This document shows positions 23,001 through 34,726 of a stretch of DNA of 64,000 nucleotides, piece after piece. This stretch comes from Gentiana macrophylla. Lineage: Eukaryota > Streptophyta > Magnoliopsida > Gentianales > Gentianaceae. The stretch lies in NCBI GenBank assembly GCA_026214975.1, contig JAOBSW010000888.1, positions 1 to 64,000 on the forward strand, in the 5' to 3' direction. The first letter of the stretch is position 1, and every line of letters starts with the position of its first letter. Made by a program: the position numbers and the translations under genes. The notes under the pieces were generated by a model. That model worked only from the letters and a program-made list of their open reading frames with translations, searched no databases and was not told where the DNA came from.

Positions 23001-26000
23001 TAAATGGTGCTCATGTGACTCCTTAGGTAAAATGGGCACCTGTTGACCTGGATCACCTCTCACTTCAACATGTCCTTGATATTGAGTCTTCGTCTACACA
23101 TCATCCATTCTATAAACGCATAACTGGGAATGTGTTTTTTGTGCCACACCACCTTCCTCTAAAACACCTTATGACCAAGATCCATCTGGAAATGTAACTC
23201 GGTCTTAGGAGTGGAGGTGTAGGACTTAGAAATAGTCCATATACTTTGATCTAGAAAAACATCCTAGCTAGCTGGTGCCTAGGAGTGGCCTCAACAAAAC
23301 TTCTCATTTCTTCGGAATGTCTACGTCTTGGCCAACACTAGCCTTGGACCCAAATAAACTGGCCCACTTTGAGGTTGATATCCATAGATTTTAGAATGAA
23401 TGAGGAAACATATCTTTTATTTTTTAAAATAAAAAATTATACAAGAAGGAAGGTGCGACCGTTAGCCTTCTAGCCGTCAAAAAATAAAGACAGCAACGAC
23501 TAAGTAATTTAAAAATGAACCACTAATAACCAATAGTACAACGACAACGAAGACTTTAACTAGGACAATAAACAAGTTTTATCCTAGAAATTAAATAAAA
23601 GTATCATTCAAAAATCCATCTCAAGCTTGGTTGAAAGATATTGAGTAAACCAGGTTTGCTAGCACAGAACTGGAAGATAATTCTTGGTAACCCTTTGGTA
23701 AATATGTCAGCAACTCGACTCTCAGTAGGCACATAGATCATGTAGATACCTCCATCAACAAGCTTCTTTCTGATGAAATGCTTATCAATTTAAATGTGTT
23801 TAGTTTTGTCATATTGGACATGATTGTAAGCTATATAAATATCAATGCCAGATTTGTTGTCACTATATAGCTTCATTGGATCACAAATCTTATGTCTACG
23901 TTCTTGTCACCCTCTTGAACCATAATAGCTCACAGATTCCAAGGGCAGACGCTCTAAACTTTGACTCAGCACTTCTAGCAACAACTGATTTCTTTTTTGC
24001 TTCTTCATGAAACCATATTTTCTCCAATGAAAATACACCATCGTGAGGTAGATCTTCTCTCAATAGTTGAACCAGCCTAGCCAACATCCACAAAGCCTTC
24101 AATAGAAAGTTCAGAATCACTCTTGAATTGAATCCCACAACCAGGACTCCCCTTCAGATATCTTAGGATTCTACGAGTATGTACTTGAAATATTTTCATT
24201 GGCTTATGCATTAACTGACTAACCTGATTAACAACACAAGAAATATCCGGTCTTGTATGAGATAAATAGATAAGTCTACTTGTAAGCCTTTGGTATCCTT
24301 CTTGATTAACTACCTCACTTTTGTAAGTGTCATTAAGTTTTATAGCATGTTCAACAAGGGTTGTATTTAGTTTACAACTTAGGTCACTATCAATCAAGAT
24401 CCCTTAAATCAAGTAGTAATAAACAGGCTAATCTAAATAAGGTCTACCTGTTACTAATCTCCTACCATTAATACTATAAATGTCCAATCGATTAGTGATC
24501 TTTCTACTTAAACCAGATCATCCAATTAACTACTACACTGTTATAATCATATTACAATATTAATTACTACAATATTCAATAAGTGGTAGAATCACTAACA
24601 TTCTGAGATTTTGATCTGTCCAACATCTCAATTATCTCATTGAAATCTCCAAAGATAATTCATTCTTGCCTTTGTGAGCCATTTTGGCCCGAGTTCTTCG
24701 TATGAGGCCCACATTTGATGGGCATGTTGAAGTGTGTTGTGTTTAAATATGTAAATTACATACCTTCCCACTAACTTAATATTTTGGGAGTGATGACTAT
24801 TCAACATCCCTAGCTAATTTGATGCTTCAGACTTCAGTCTCATGCCTTTGTGACGTTGAAGCTAACTTGTGGCCCCAGAATTTGTTTCTTTTCTGGATTA
24901 CCCCAGGTATCTCTATCTAACATGTTACTAGACCTTCTTTCCTTGGAAAAGTATATGGAATACCAGTGTCATTATCCAGTCTTTATGCCATTCATTGTCA
25001 GCTATGTGATAGAGCTAGTGCGCAACCTTTTCAGACATGAAACGATTGATTTAACTTCCACCTAAGCCACCACTTGCTTATATGTCTCAAGCATGCACTT
25101 GGTAAAGTACGCCCCTTGCTCACTGTGTTTACAATTCTTTTCTTGCGTTGGATTCTAATAATGCCAGCCAAGCAATTTGAGTGACATGTCTGTGTGGTCT
25201 TATGATAATATTTGTATTTTACTTGTGTATCTTTTTCTTGCTTCCATGATCCTATATAAAGTTTTTCCTTGTGAAATTTAGCTTCAATATTCTAAAATGA
25301 TTTGTTTATTGTGACATGGTTTCCCATGGTTAGGTTGCAAACCTTGGAGAAGGTGTATCATTAGAAGCTCGTCTCTTGAGCAGGTAACTTTGTGCTTATT
25401 TTCATATGTAGGTTGAAAAACTCAGTTCTTTCTCAACTATTGTTTTCTTTTGGGATATGGTTTTTCACTACCTGGCAAAAAGACCACATCATTTTCATAA
25501 GGAAACAAGGACAAAGATATTATCTAATGTCAAAAATGCCTTTATTCATCGCTCCCATTAAATAAGCATAGAATATTAAAAAAACCAAAACAACCATACC
25601 CTTCCCCCTTCAACCCCCCATTCCCACCCCTGAATTTTTTTTTCGTTGAAAAATTCACAAATCGCACCACAACCCCCTAACTTATCCCCTCAACCCCAGC
25701 TTGTCTCTTAGCCTCTCCCCAAAGTAACCCTACCTTGCCCCCCTGCCCCCCCCCAAAAAAAAAAAAAAAAAAACACCTATAAAATGTAGGAGGCTATGAA
25801 GGTAAAGTAGCACTTTGACTACTATTTGACTTGTCTTTATTGCCTTAAATAATATGGATGTCCTATTTGACTTGTCCTTTTTTTTTTGTAACTTTTTTTC
25901 TACAGGAAAGAGGCAGCTCTTCAACAGAGGGAGGTATGTGTGAACATGTTGATGCATAATTTGGAGCCTCGAGAACAGTTTAGAGGTGTACTAATGTGAA

Positions 26001-29000
26001 TTATACCATCTCTATATTCATATGATCAATTTCTCAGGTCCTCGTCTCTTGTATGTCCCTGTGCATTCATCTACGTGTCTTTATTCTCCTCTTTATTGGG
26101 AAATTCATATTTTTTGGATAATAAATGGACCATTTGAGCTTGAAAGGATTTGAGAAAAGATTTCAACTTTATCGTGGGATTTAGTCAAAATCTGTTTTGA
26201 CATTTTCCTCAAGTTGCTAATTAATATAGTTGTTGTGTGCTCAGATTTTCTTATCTTGATTGGCCGACATCAATATAAACTAAGCTCAGTTTTAAAAATT
26301 AGTTAGTTAACCTTTTGAAAGCCCTAGCTGCATTATAATTTAAAATTTGTATTCATTATTAAATTTTGTGAAGCAAGCCTTTCATTGGGAGTAACTATAA
26401 CACGTTTGTTTTCAAAACTATACTCTGATCTATACAGGAAGTCATGGCAAGTCGTGTCCGAGAGAAAATGTAGATCTTTCAGCATAGGAGTATCCTCATT
26501 TTGAATGAAGTTGCTATTTCTCTATATCCATTAAATTAAAACCAACCATTAGGATTAGAAATCCGCCAAGTACACTAGAATATTTTGGACAGAAACTTGG
26601 CAACTCAATCTGAGGCAGGAGTAATTTGGCGCAGCAGTCAGGTGCATCGGTAGGCTGGTTGTTAGTATTGATATTCGTATGTTTAATTTTGCTAAATGTG
26701 TTTTATAACCAAATCTACCTAAGATTAAGAACCTACTGTCGGTCATACTATTTGATGCCAATCTGAGTGATTCTTTAGAGTGTGAAGGGAAAAAGAAAAA
26801 AAACTGATGTTGACGTACAAATGGTTTTTGGTTAGAATCTTGCATAGAGAACAAAGTTTGACCTCGGATGCTGCTTTCAACTAGTATCTTTCAATCCCGA
26901 TGCTAATTTTATGTATTAAAAAACATAAATAAGTCAATATAAGATGTTCATGCGAGATGCAGGCTGCTTTAAAAGTTGCTGCTCAAAGTTATGGGAAAGG
27001 AGAAGAGCTAACTGCACTTCGAACTGAAGCAGAGGTACAAGAGTTTCATGACTGTGTTTGAATTTTTAATACCCGCTTATTTCCAGCAAACATACCTTGC
27101 ATCATATTTTCGTGACTCCACAAAAAAAATTGATCTAGGCGGCAAGAGAAGAAGCAAATTGTGCCCTTGCTCAGCTCAATGAAACTGAAACTGAACTCAA
27201 ATCACTTCAGAACATTACCAAGAGGATGATACTCACACAGGAAGAGATGGTACTCAATTGTGTGCTTTCTTTTCTTTTTCTTTTTCTTAAATATGTTTCG
27301 CTGGTTGAGTAAAAATAATGGGTTCTTTGGCTTAGGAAGAGGTGGTCTTAAAAAGGTGTTGGCTAGCTCGTTACTGGAGTTTATGTGCTCGCTATGGTAA
27401 TTAGACTACGACTTATAAGTTTGTGTTAATGGAAATATAGTTGTGTTGTTGTTGGCGTTGTCTTCATCATCATCGATCATCAATCTTCATCATCATTATT
27501 ATGTTACAGGCATCCTCGCAGAGATAGCTCCAGCTAGATACGAGTATTGGTCATCTTTTGCTCCTGTTCCATCTGAAGTTGTCTTAGCTGCAGGGCAGAA
27601 GGCCATGGATGATAATTCCCCAGGTAACATATTCTTCATTGTATGATGAATAGCTGAAAATTGAGATATCTTCTAATCATATTTTACAGGACATGGTTTC
27701 TATTGTTGTTGAATTTTCAACTCTTTCCAACAGCTTAAGTTGTTGGGGTGAGTAATTCACATGTTTAAACACAACACATTTCAACACGCCCCAACCCTCA
27801 AATGTGTGCCTCAGACAAAGAGTCTAGTCTAGGCCAAAATAGTACACAAAGGCAAATAAAGGGCATACAAAGCCAATATAGAGGCTCATCACTTGCACAA
27901 AATTAACTGGGGTGAAAACAGATGCAGAGATGTTTGAATTCATGACCTCCTGCTCTGATACCATGTTTATTTACGATCTCTCCCAATAGCTTAAGTAGTT
28001 GGGGAGGGGAGCAATTCACATATTTTAACAAAAACACACTTCAACAACTATGAAATTCCTGTAGCCTTGCTTATTTACTTTTATTTTTTCAATTTTTCAA
28101 ACATGATGTATGTTTGCAGTTACCAGTGATGTATATGAGAGGGAGGAAGCTCTACAGAGTATGAATGTACTTTCTGGGGATGGAAATGTTGAGAGCATGC
28201 TTTTAGTAGAGAAAGCTCTACGAGAATTGACATCACTAAAGGTGTTGTTTTTACGTTCAACCTTTCCTGCCTTACGAGAATATGCCTTTTTCTGATTTTC
28301 TGGTCGTCAACACAGTAAGAATCAAACATCCTTCCATGAATAAACACACACAAATGCATGAGACCTAAATCTACTCAAACACCGAGGAACATCAAACATT
28401 ATGACTTGCATTGTTATATTTAGGTTCTCTAGTGACCTACTGAATTTTGATAATTGGGAAGTCATATTGGTAGAGTGATACAGTGGAGCTGCTTATGAAA
28501 AAAGCTTCTTAAAGGAGTGTGAAACTGAAAATCGTTGTCATTTTGAGACACAATATCAAGATTGACTAATATATCTTTTATTGAACAAAACACAGAATCC
28601 CGTTACAATATGCTATTTTTACCATTCAGGTAAGCATATTAGTCATTTGTGCCTTACTTTACTTTTTTTTCTGTGAAGGTGGAAGAGGCGATAGCCGTTG
28701 CAATGGCTCGACAGAGACGCCCAAGTTCTCTAAAAGCGAGTATAGCAGGTATTTACTTCATATCACATCTAGACAGACTTTCTCTCATGTTCTATGTACA
28801 CAAATCTGTGTTTACTTCATGAATGTTAAGAAAGATATCTTACATTTTTTGGATCGTATATGTAAACAAATGATTTAGGACTACCATTAGCCTTGTATTT
28901 GCTTAATATGCTATAATGATTATGCTCCAGTTGACACACACTTAGCCAAAGTGTCCACAATTAAGTTAGCTTCTATGAAGAAAAATTTAAGATCGACTCG

Positions 29001-31497
29001 ACTTTGATGAGCATGTAAGACATCCAAAAAGAATCAAAAAGTTCATAAAGAAGCCATTGAGTAGGTTTAAGATTTAGAGAGAATGGATACAACCGCCATA
29101 GATTTAATTTCAACAATCAAAATACGAGTGATCTATAAAACTGCTGCCTTTCAAACCTAAATCGTTAGCAATTCAAGAATAGGATTAGAATTATATATCC
29201 AAACATTAACAAAATTTGACCGAATTGTCACACGTGGTTCCTTTCGCTTGCACAGACATCCTATGCAATTCAAACATCGAAGGCTGTGATGTATGATGTA
29301 TTTCACTGCATAATAGCTCTTCTAGATCATTTATATGTTAGAATTTCGGTAAAGCTCCTCAAATTGGCTAATTATTTTTCCCATATTTTCATTTTGTTTA
29401 CTCATCCTTGTGTTTTCTTCAAGAAAAATGATATTTCCATACCTCTCATAATGTGGTAGTGGGACCACTCCTTAAAAAATGCCACGTCATGAGATGTCTC
29501 ACTGCCACATTATGTTGTGGCATTTGTTTTGTCAGAGTAGTTGTGGTAGTAGCATTACTCTTTCTTTAATTTCTATTATGTAATGTGCATTGGGGAACAC
29601 ATGGGATGCATAATATTCTTCGAAATTTGCTTTCTTGATTATTCAGACGGACACCTATTCTATAGCTAATGAAATCATGACCGATAATTTCTTTTTTTTT
29701 TTTTGGTGTAAATCATAGCTTTAATTGCTCCATCAATCAAAAAATTTATTACATAAACAAATACCCAAAACTATCATCCAGAAACAAGGTCAACATCTGA
29801 TTGTTTTCAAGAGCCGGTTACACATTGGTGCTGTTTTATGACAGTGGTTATGACATGTTCATGAAGTTTGACATTCCCACACCCTTACGTGCTGAAGTGT
29901 ATCTTGGATGTAAAAATCAAGCTAGAGATCGAGCTGAAAATCACACTTTGAACACACACACGATGCCATGTTCATCGTGTATCCAATGCTGACCCAGCCT
30001 TGATATGCTTTGTGCCATTGGTTAAGTAGGTTTTATGTATTAGGCCCATACGTGAGGAGACATATTAACATCAGTAAACGTCTAAAACTCTAAATTACAC
30101 ATCTCCCAACACATTCAGATTCTGGGACAGGTAGTAATTAACAACCACCATGAGGAAATTTAAAGATATTAGTTCTTTTAGCTTTATAAAATGCACTTTT
30201 CAAGACTTGTAAATATACGTCAAAGGGCTAGATGTTTTACGGATGTGAAATTCTTGTAAGTATGGGAGTGTTGTGACTGAATTTACGACATATTTAGCAT
30301 ATTCACATGGAATCCCGATATCTTATTCTAGAGAAAAGGAATTGATTAGTCTGGCTGCTTACTGATCTTGCTTTTCATCATGGATGTAGAGGAACTCAAG
30401 CTGCCAATTGAAGGGCAGAACTTCTCAGAAGCATTTGGTAAGTATACTCGTCTGCGATGACATCTTTCTCTGTTAGCCTTTGAAGTTTAATTACAAATAT
30501 GACTTCATTACTAAGGGGTTGTTTACACGGCTCGAGCCCGTGACCCTGATCATACAGAAACAGTTTCTACTACTACTTCAAGCTCCTATCCAAACTACAA
30601 TACTAGAATCTTAGAAAATTGGAAGTGAATAACACGAGTGTGTATAGGGCTGTAGTGAATTTGATAGCAGACAATTTATTGCAACTTGTCGTCATAATAG
30701 TTTCAAAAAGATTGAGATTGCCTCTCTACTACCCCCTCCCCCCCTTCTTTTTTCTTTTATGAGTGTAAACATTAAGAATGACATATTCTGATCTAATATC
30801 ATGATTGATATTCAAATCAGAACTGAGCAAAGAGGAGTGCGAAGATGTTCGGTTTAAGCAGGTATGCAGACACAACAATTTCGCCCATCTGAATTATTGC
30901 TCAAAGTTGTACTACATAATTCAGGAAAAGAAGAAGAAAAACAGTGAAATAGCAAGTTGGTATTTTGGGTCATAGAGTATTGTTATTGTAATGTGAAAGA
31001 AATATTCGATTGTTATGACCTGACAGGCATGGCTCACTTATTTCTGGAGAAGAGCTAAAAACAATGGGCTGGAATCTGACATTGCAGCAGAGAGATTACA
31101 AATTTTGATCAACCGAGCAAATCGAACGCCTACCTCACAGGATGCAGTTGATGGTAACCCCCCTTACTCTATAACATGCATGTGCAGGGTCTCGGGCCTG
31201 ATAAACACAATTAACATCTTTACCTAATTAATCGATTCATTCGTAGTTCATCTCATCTTTTCAAAGATTCAGACAGTTAACCAAAATGTGGATCTAGATA
31301 ATGAATGATGCATTATACCATTTGGAATATATATATCTATAAAATTTGTAATATTTTGCTGGCATGATGTGTGTGTAGTTGAACGTGGCCTAATGGAGCT
31401 CAAGAAACTTGGGATTGAAACACAACTTTGGGAAACATCGAGGAAATTGATAGATCCAGACTCCAGCTTCAAAGCTCAAATAGACGTTCAGTTTTGA
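20063..31497 (+). CDS. SCD2: SCD2-like coiled-coil protein (Stomatal Cytokinesis Defective 2 family)
   Basis: Seventeen exons with GT-AG introns and matching phases give 628 codons: 20063-20311, 20548-21041, 21576-21651, 22325-22366, 22465-22527, 25334-25383, 25906-25933, 26963-27034, 27139-27249, 27336-27396, 27510-27623, 28120-28241, 28679-28748, 30390-30437, 30821-30861, 31027-31153, 31379-31497 (stop TGA). Arabidopsis SCD2, near 580 residues, works with SCD1 in clathrin-linked post-Golgi and endocytic traffic, cytokinesis and polar growth. Seen here: a basic start with [14 protein letters not shown] and an acidic DDDDEEED patch (residues 1-83), a disordered Ser/Pro region (84-248), [11 protein letters not shown], a coiled coil (about 268-400, [33 protein letters not shown]), then the conserved C-terminal part with [49 protein letters not shown] and [18 protein letters not shown]. 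No stops or frameshifts. Which paralogue of the family it is remains open. Confidence 0.93.
20548..21041 (+). repeat. Ser/Pro-rich low-complexity exon 2 with SSAR-type repeats
   Basis: Exon 2 encodes about 165 residues in which short words recur: [32 protein letters not shown] and several RTS/RTP words. It lies in the disordered N-terminal half of the SCD2-like protein and is the part expected to vary most between species. The repeat may be a set of docking or phosphorylation sites; that is inference. Confidence 0.7.
22740..23400. other. Intron 6, unassigned insert-like sequence
   Basis: Part of the 2.8-kb intron 22528-25333. No coding domain was recognised. The sequence changes from AT-rich intron to mid-GC text (AGCACCACACTGAATC, GACCTGGATCACCTC) and may be the decayed tail of the copia remnant that follows. 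No ends or TSD found. Confidence 0.3.
23632..24400 (-). pseudogene. Ty1/copia RT-RNase H C-terminal remnant in intron 6
   Basis: The minus strand reads from 24397 a typical copia reverse transcriptase/RNase H junction: [48 protein letters not shown]. After a frameshift come RNase H pieces and, near 23800-23640, the conserved tail [23 protein letters not shown]. It is a dead fragment of a different copia copy from the one at 14.5-18.7 kb. It lies antisense to the host gene and the splice sites around it are intact. Confidence 0.85.
24655..24806 (+). mobile_element. 5'-truncated TRIM retrotransposon (internal end plus 3' LTR) in intron 6
   Basis: 24725-24806 starts TGTTGAAGTGTGTTGTG and ends ATTCAACA. 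It matches the LTRs of the TRIM at 27707-28046 (inverted). The stretch before it (TTGCCTTTGTGAG, CCATTTTGG, CCCACATTTGA) matches the 3' internal part of that TRIM. The 5' LTR and primer site are missing. Confidence 0.7.
27707..28046 (-). mobile_element. Complete TRIM retrotransposon in intron 11 of SCD2-like gene
   Basis: Two ~80-bp direct LTRs, 27707-27786 and 27964-28046, share AGCTTAAGT(A/T)GTTGGGG and GCAATTCACAT / GTAATTCACAT and end TTCAACA. In minus orientation the LTR is followed by TGGTATCAGAGCAGG, a tRNA-Met primer site (27950-27963), and the internal part ends in a purine-rich word (GAGGGTTGGGGCG) before the 3' LTR. At 340 bp it has no coding sequence, as is usual for TRIMs. A clean TSD was not found. 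Confidence 0.85.
29447..29514. mobile_element. Short fold-back (MITE-like hairpin) in intron 13
   Basis: CATAATGTGGTAGTGGGAC and the reverse complement of GTCTCACTGCCACATTATG pair over 19 bp with two mismatches, with about 30 bp between them. Intron 13 (28749-30389) is otherwise AT-rich with poly-T at 29692-29705. Confidence 0.55.
30510..30600 (-). mobile_element. tRNA-derived SINE fragment in intron 14
   Basis: The minus strand has GGTCACGGGCTCGAGCCGTG followed by TAAACAACC. This is the box-B region of a widespread plant SINE type (GGTCACGGGTTCGAGCCGTG). An upstream A-box-like half is decayed and the usual tail after TAAACAACC is missing. The call rests on this one block. Confidence 0.5.
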
Positions 31498-31636
31498 CAA
31501 AGTGCAGTGTATAGCATAGTTTTATGAGGTAGAAGAGAGATTAGTTGTACAAGTATTATTATTATTATGGGTGGTTGCCTCTTCTTCAAAGAACAAGAAA
31601 ATGGAGAAGTGGCTTATTCCCTCGAAAAAAAAGTAA
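31498..31636 (+). other. Probable 3' UTR of the SCD2-like gene
   Basis: AT-rich sequence between the stop codon and the candidate MITE at 31637. No AATAAA signal is present; A-rich words near 31602-31638 could serve for polyadenylation. Confidence 0.4.
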
Positions 31637-32013
31637 AGTCTTTTCACACCTAGAAAAAAGCTTAACACACCTGACATTTCTTACTAGTTTTACCATTTAA
31701 TTTTTTCTTTAATTGATTCGGACTCAGTTTTAGAATGTTGATTAGTTTATGAACCAAATTTCAGTCGGGAAGTACCAATTCTGTTTTCTGACTGATATTG
31801 GGTCTGGAATCCTGACTCAAATTCGGTCAAAGATTCGGTTAGGCAGGATATTAATTACTTTACGGACCGAATTTTGAGTTAGAAAATATCATTTTTATTT
31901 TCTGACCAATATTAGGTTTATAAAAAACTAAAATCCTGACTCAAATTTGGTCAGAATAAAAATTACTTCCTGACTTAAATTTTGTTCGGATAACGTATAG
32001 GTGTGAAAAGACT
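31637..32013. mobile_element. Candidate MITE with 16-bp perfect terminal inverted repeats
   Basis: The left end AGTCTTTTCACACCTA and the right end TAGGTGTGAAAAGACT are perfect inverted repeats 377 bp apart. Inside, TCCTGACTCAAATTCGGTC and a near copy (ATTTGGTC) recur, as do CTGAC(C/T)GATATT(G/A)GG words. It encodes nothing and lies just downstream of the host gene. No clear TSD, so the superfamily is unassigned. Confidence 0.65.
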
Positions 32014-32065
32014 GTTCCATTCTTGAATCATTCCAGATTTTACTTACTAATGCTTATTCATTATT

Positions 32066-32072
<7 letters not shown>

Positions 32073-32116
<44 letters not shown>

Positions 32117-32117
32117 T
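32073..32117. repeat. (TTA)n microsatellite
   Basis: About 45 bp of TTA/ATT triplets. Confidence 0.95.
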
Positions 32118-32697
32118 CTTTACACGTATATGTTTGATTATTCTTCAATCATTGTCAATCGAAACAGAACTTTTCTTATGAAGGTACAATCTACAATAAT
32201 CAACTGTGAGACTGTGGCCATGTACTGTTGATTTTTCATCCATGGCTGGTATTGCCAGGTCAATTCTTAGTAATGCCAAGGCAATGGTGTATAATCTTAG
32301 TTTGTATTATTACAATATTCTCCTGAGAATGCTAAATATAATCTAAATCTTTCATGATGGAAATAATTTTTAAAAATCAGTATGAAATGCCTATTGATGA
32401 CTCTGATTTTCATAAATTAAATTTCATTATTTATTGTATTCATATTGTATGCATATTTCTGTTACTGCTATAAATATTCTTGTATATATTATTAATTTAT
32501 TGTGATATCGTAGAAGAATGCAAAATTAAGAATGAAAAAACTAGTTTTTCTCTTTGTCTACTCATCATGTCATTTACTTGAATTCGTAATATTAGTTTCA
32601 TAAAACATTATCAACACAGGACTATATATACCAATACTTAATCAAGCATTTGGACATTTGTTTGCCAACTTTTGATTTTGAGGTATTTTTTCATTTA

Positions 32698-32702
<5 letters not shown>

Positions 32703-32757
<55 letters not shown>

Positions 32758-32836
32758 CCGTGTGATGCACGGAGAGCGTTACAATGCTCCCACTGAGGGA
32801 GATTGAGGAAAATTTGGGAATTGAGTTGGGGGTGTG
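32703..32836 (-). mobile_element. (TA)n run followed by a Helitron-like terminal hairpin
   Basis: TA dinucleotides at 32703-32754 are followed by ACCCGTGTGATGCACGG, which closely resembles the terminal hairpin of the Helitron at 57830. The CTAG terminus is not preserved. A 26-bp arm at 32811-32836 (starting AATTTGGGAATTGAG) has a perfect inverted partner at 33262-33287. Confidence 0.4.
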
Positions 32837-32959
32837 CGATGCACGGAAAATATCAAAATTTCACTCGTTTAGACAAAAAAATAATAATAATAATAATAAA
32901 ACAAAACAATGAAATTACAATTTGTACAAATAACGGTTAATATTAAGACTAATCGACTT

Positions 32960-33060
32960 TATCTTGGTTATTTATTCATAAATATGGTGTTTACAATGAA
33001 AAAACAGAGTTTATCTGGGTTATTTATTCATAAATATGGTGTTTACAATGAAAAAGAAGA
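32960..33060. repeat. Tandem duplication, 52-bp period
   Basis: GGTTATTTATTCATAAATAT followed by GGTGTTTACAATGAAAAA occurs at 32966 and again at 33018 with no mismatch. Confidence 0.9.
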
Positions 33061-33179
33061 GTTTAAATAATAAGATTATTTTATGTGCTAAGATTTTTTG
33101 CTGTGTGAAAAGACATTCACTAAACAAATATGTTCTTAAAAAACAGATACTAAGTTAGTTTTGAACCTCAAATAACTGA

Positions 33180-34720
33180 TGGAGATGCCCTTTAAACATC
33201 CACCTCAATCCACCCATCACCCCTGCTTTTTTTTTTTCCTTCCAAAAAATCATAAATCACCCACACCCCCAACTCAATTCCCAAATTTATCCCACCCACA
33301 CACCCACACACCCACCCACCTCCATCATCAATCCTGAAAATGCTACACCATAAAAACATCAAACTAAACTCTAATTTTTTTTTGTCCTTCCAACATATCC
33401 ATATGCTCCATTTCTTTAAAAAAAACTACAATTTTAAAAGGGGCTATTATTGTCACCACATCCGATCTATTCGTTTGTTCACACACGCGGTGCACCACAT
33501 AAGTTTTCTGAGAATCGACCAGTGTGAAAGTCGAATGTATGGAAAGCAACACGCGACTTCCGCACTTTCGATCCCGATCACGGTCGATTCGATTATGGTT
33601 CTGGATGATACGATACATGATAGATTATTTGTGGTAGAATAAAGACCCCTTTTGAAAAGAAAAGAAAAACTCTGAACAATCTTAAGAAAATGAAAATAAA
33701 ACTGATAAGTGAAAAGGCTGCTTGAAGCTGTATATTTTCCGCAACCAAGCATGTTATATATACTATGTAGTATAGAATCTATAGATATAGACGACCTGAA
33801 ACCGTGTGTAATGCACAAACAACCATTTAATTTTAAAAAGAATATGCATTGAATTTACATATAATAGCAATTAGAATTTATTATAAAAAAACAAAAAACA
33901 AAAAACTAATTAAAAAAAATAAAAAAAAAATAGATCAACATGTAATTCATGTTGGATGTACCAAAATGGAACACTATGTACATTTCAACAACTATGCTAT
34001 TTTTAGAGATGTATCAATTATCAAAACAAAAGGAAAATTTATAACATGTTTATAAACACATAAAAAAAGTATTCGAAAGCACTCGCATGAAGTTGAATGT
34101 TTACAACACCCCAAACTTGAGTAAAACAATTTACATACAAATAATTACATGAAAAAAAAAAAGAAAAAAAAAAAGAACACCTCCAAGTTGAAACACTGGT
34201 AATTTATACCTCAACTTCACTGATACAGAAGCACTAACAAAACAAAAACAAATGCAGAATTTATAGATCATGTGATATTACTAACCATGCATGTTCCTCA
34301 AAGCAACCATGTCATATCGTTTACAGTGAACATATGACACTCAAATCAACAATGAGAGACCATATGACACTCAAAGAAATTTTCTTGATCATGCAACCAA
34401 CTGTAACATTATACTCTTTAGTCCCCTCAATCAAAAACTTAATTGAAGCAAAGAAGACAGTGGCCATCATTATAAGGAGGGAGTTTGGGAGGATCGAATG
34501 AAAAACATGCTTAAACCGAGCTTAATTCGCAAGTTGAGGGTGTTGCATTGCTTCCTCAATCAAATAAGGCTTGCCTAAATGAACTTTCACACATCAACAC
34601 ACTTCCATTGAATTCATAATTCATGCTAATCCTCAATGTAGACAAACAATAGCCTTGTAAAAAATTCATATTAACTCATTGCTTCAAAGTTCTAACAATG
34701 CAATATTGTAATACCTTCCT
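33180..34720. other. Low-complexity and AT-rich sequence without a gene
   Basis: C/A-rich runs (33190-33330, CCCACCCACACACCC), A-rich runs (33885-33930, 34147-34175) and another Helitron-like word (ACCGTGTGTAATGCAC near 33800). The overlapping ORFs at 33340-33818 on both strands show no family signature. Nothing coding is supported. Confidence 0.5.
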
Positions 34721-34726
34721 TTTTCG

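Noticed and set aside
27940..27963. tRNA-like or SINE box near GATACCA
   Set aside because: It is the TRIM primer-binding site; the two flanking LTRs explain it.
33340..33818. Three overlapping ORFs on both strands
   Set aside because: No family words, low-complexity start, no splice or promoter support.
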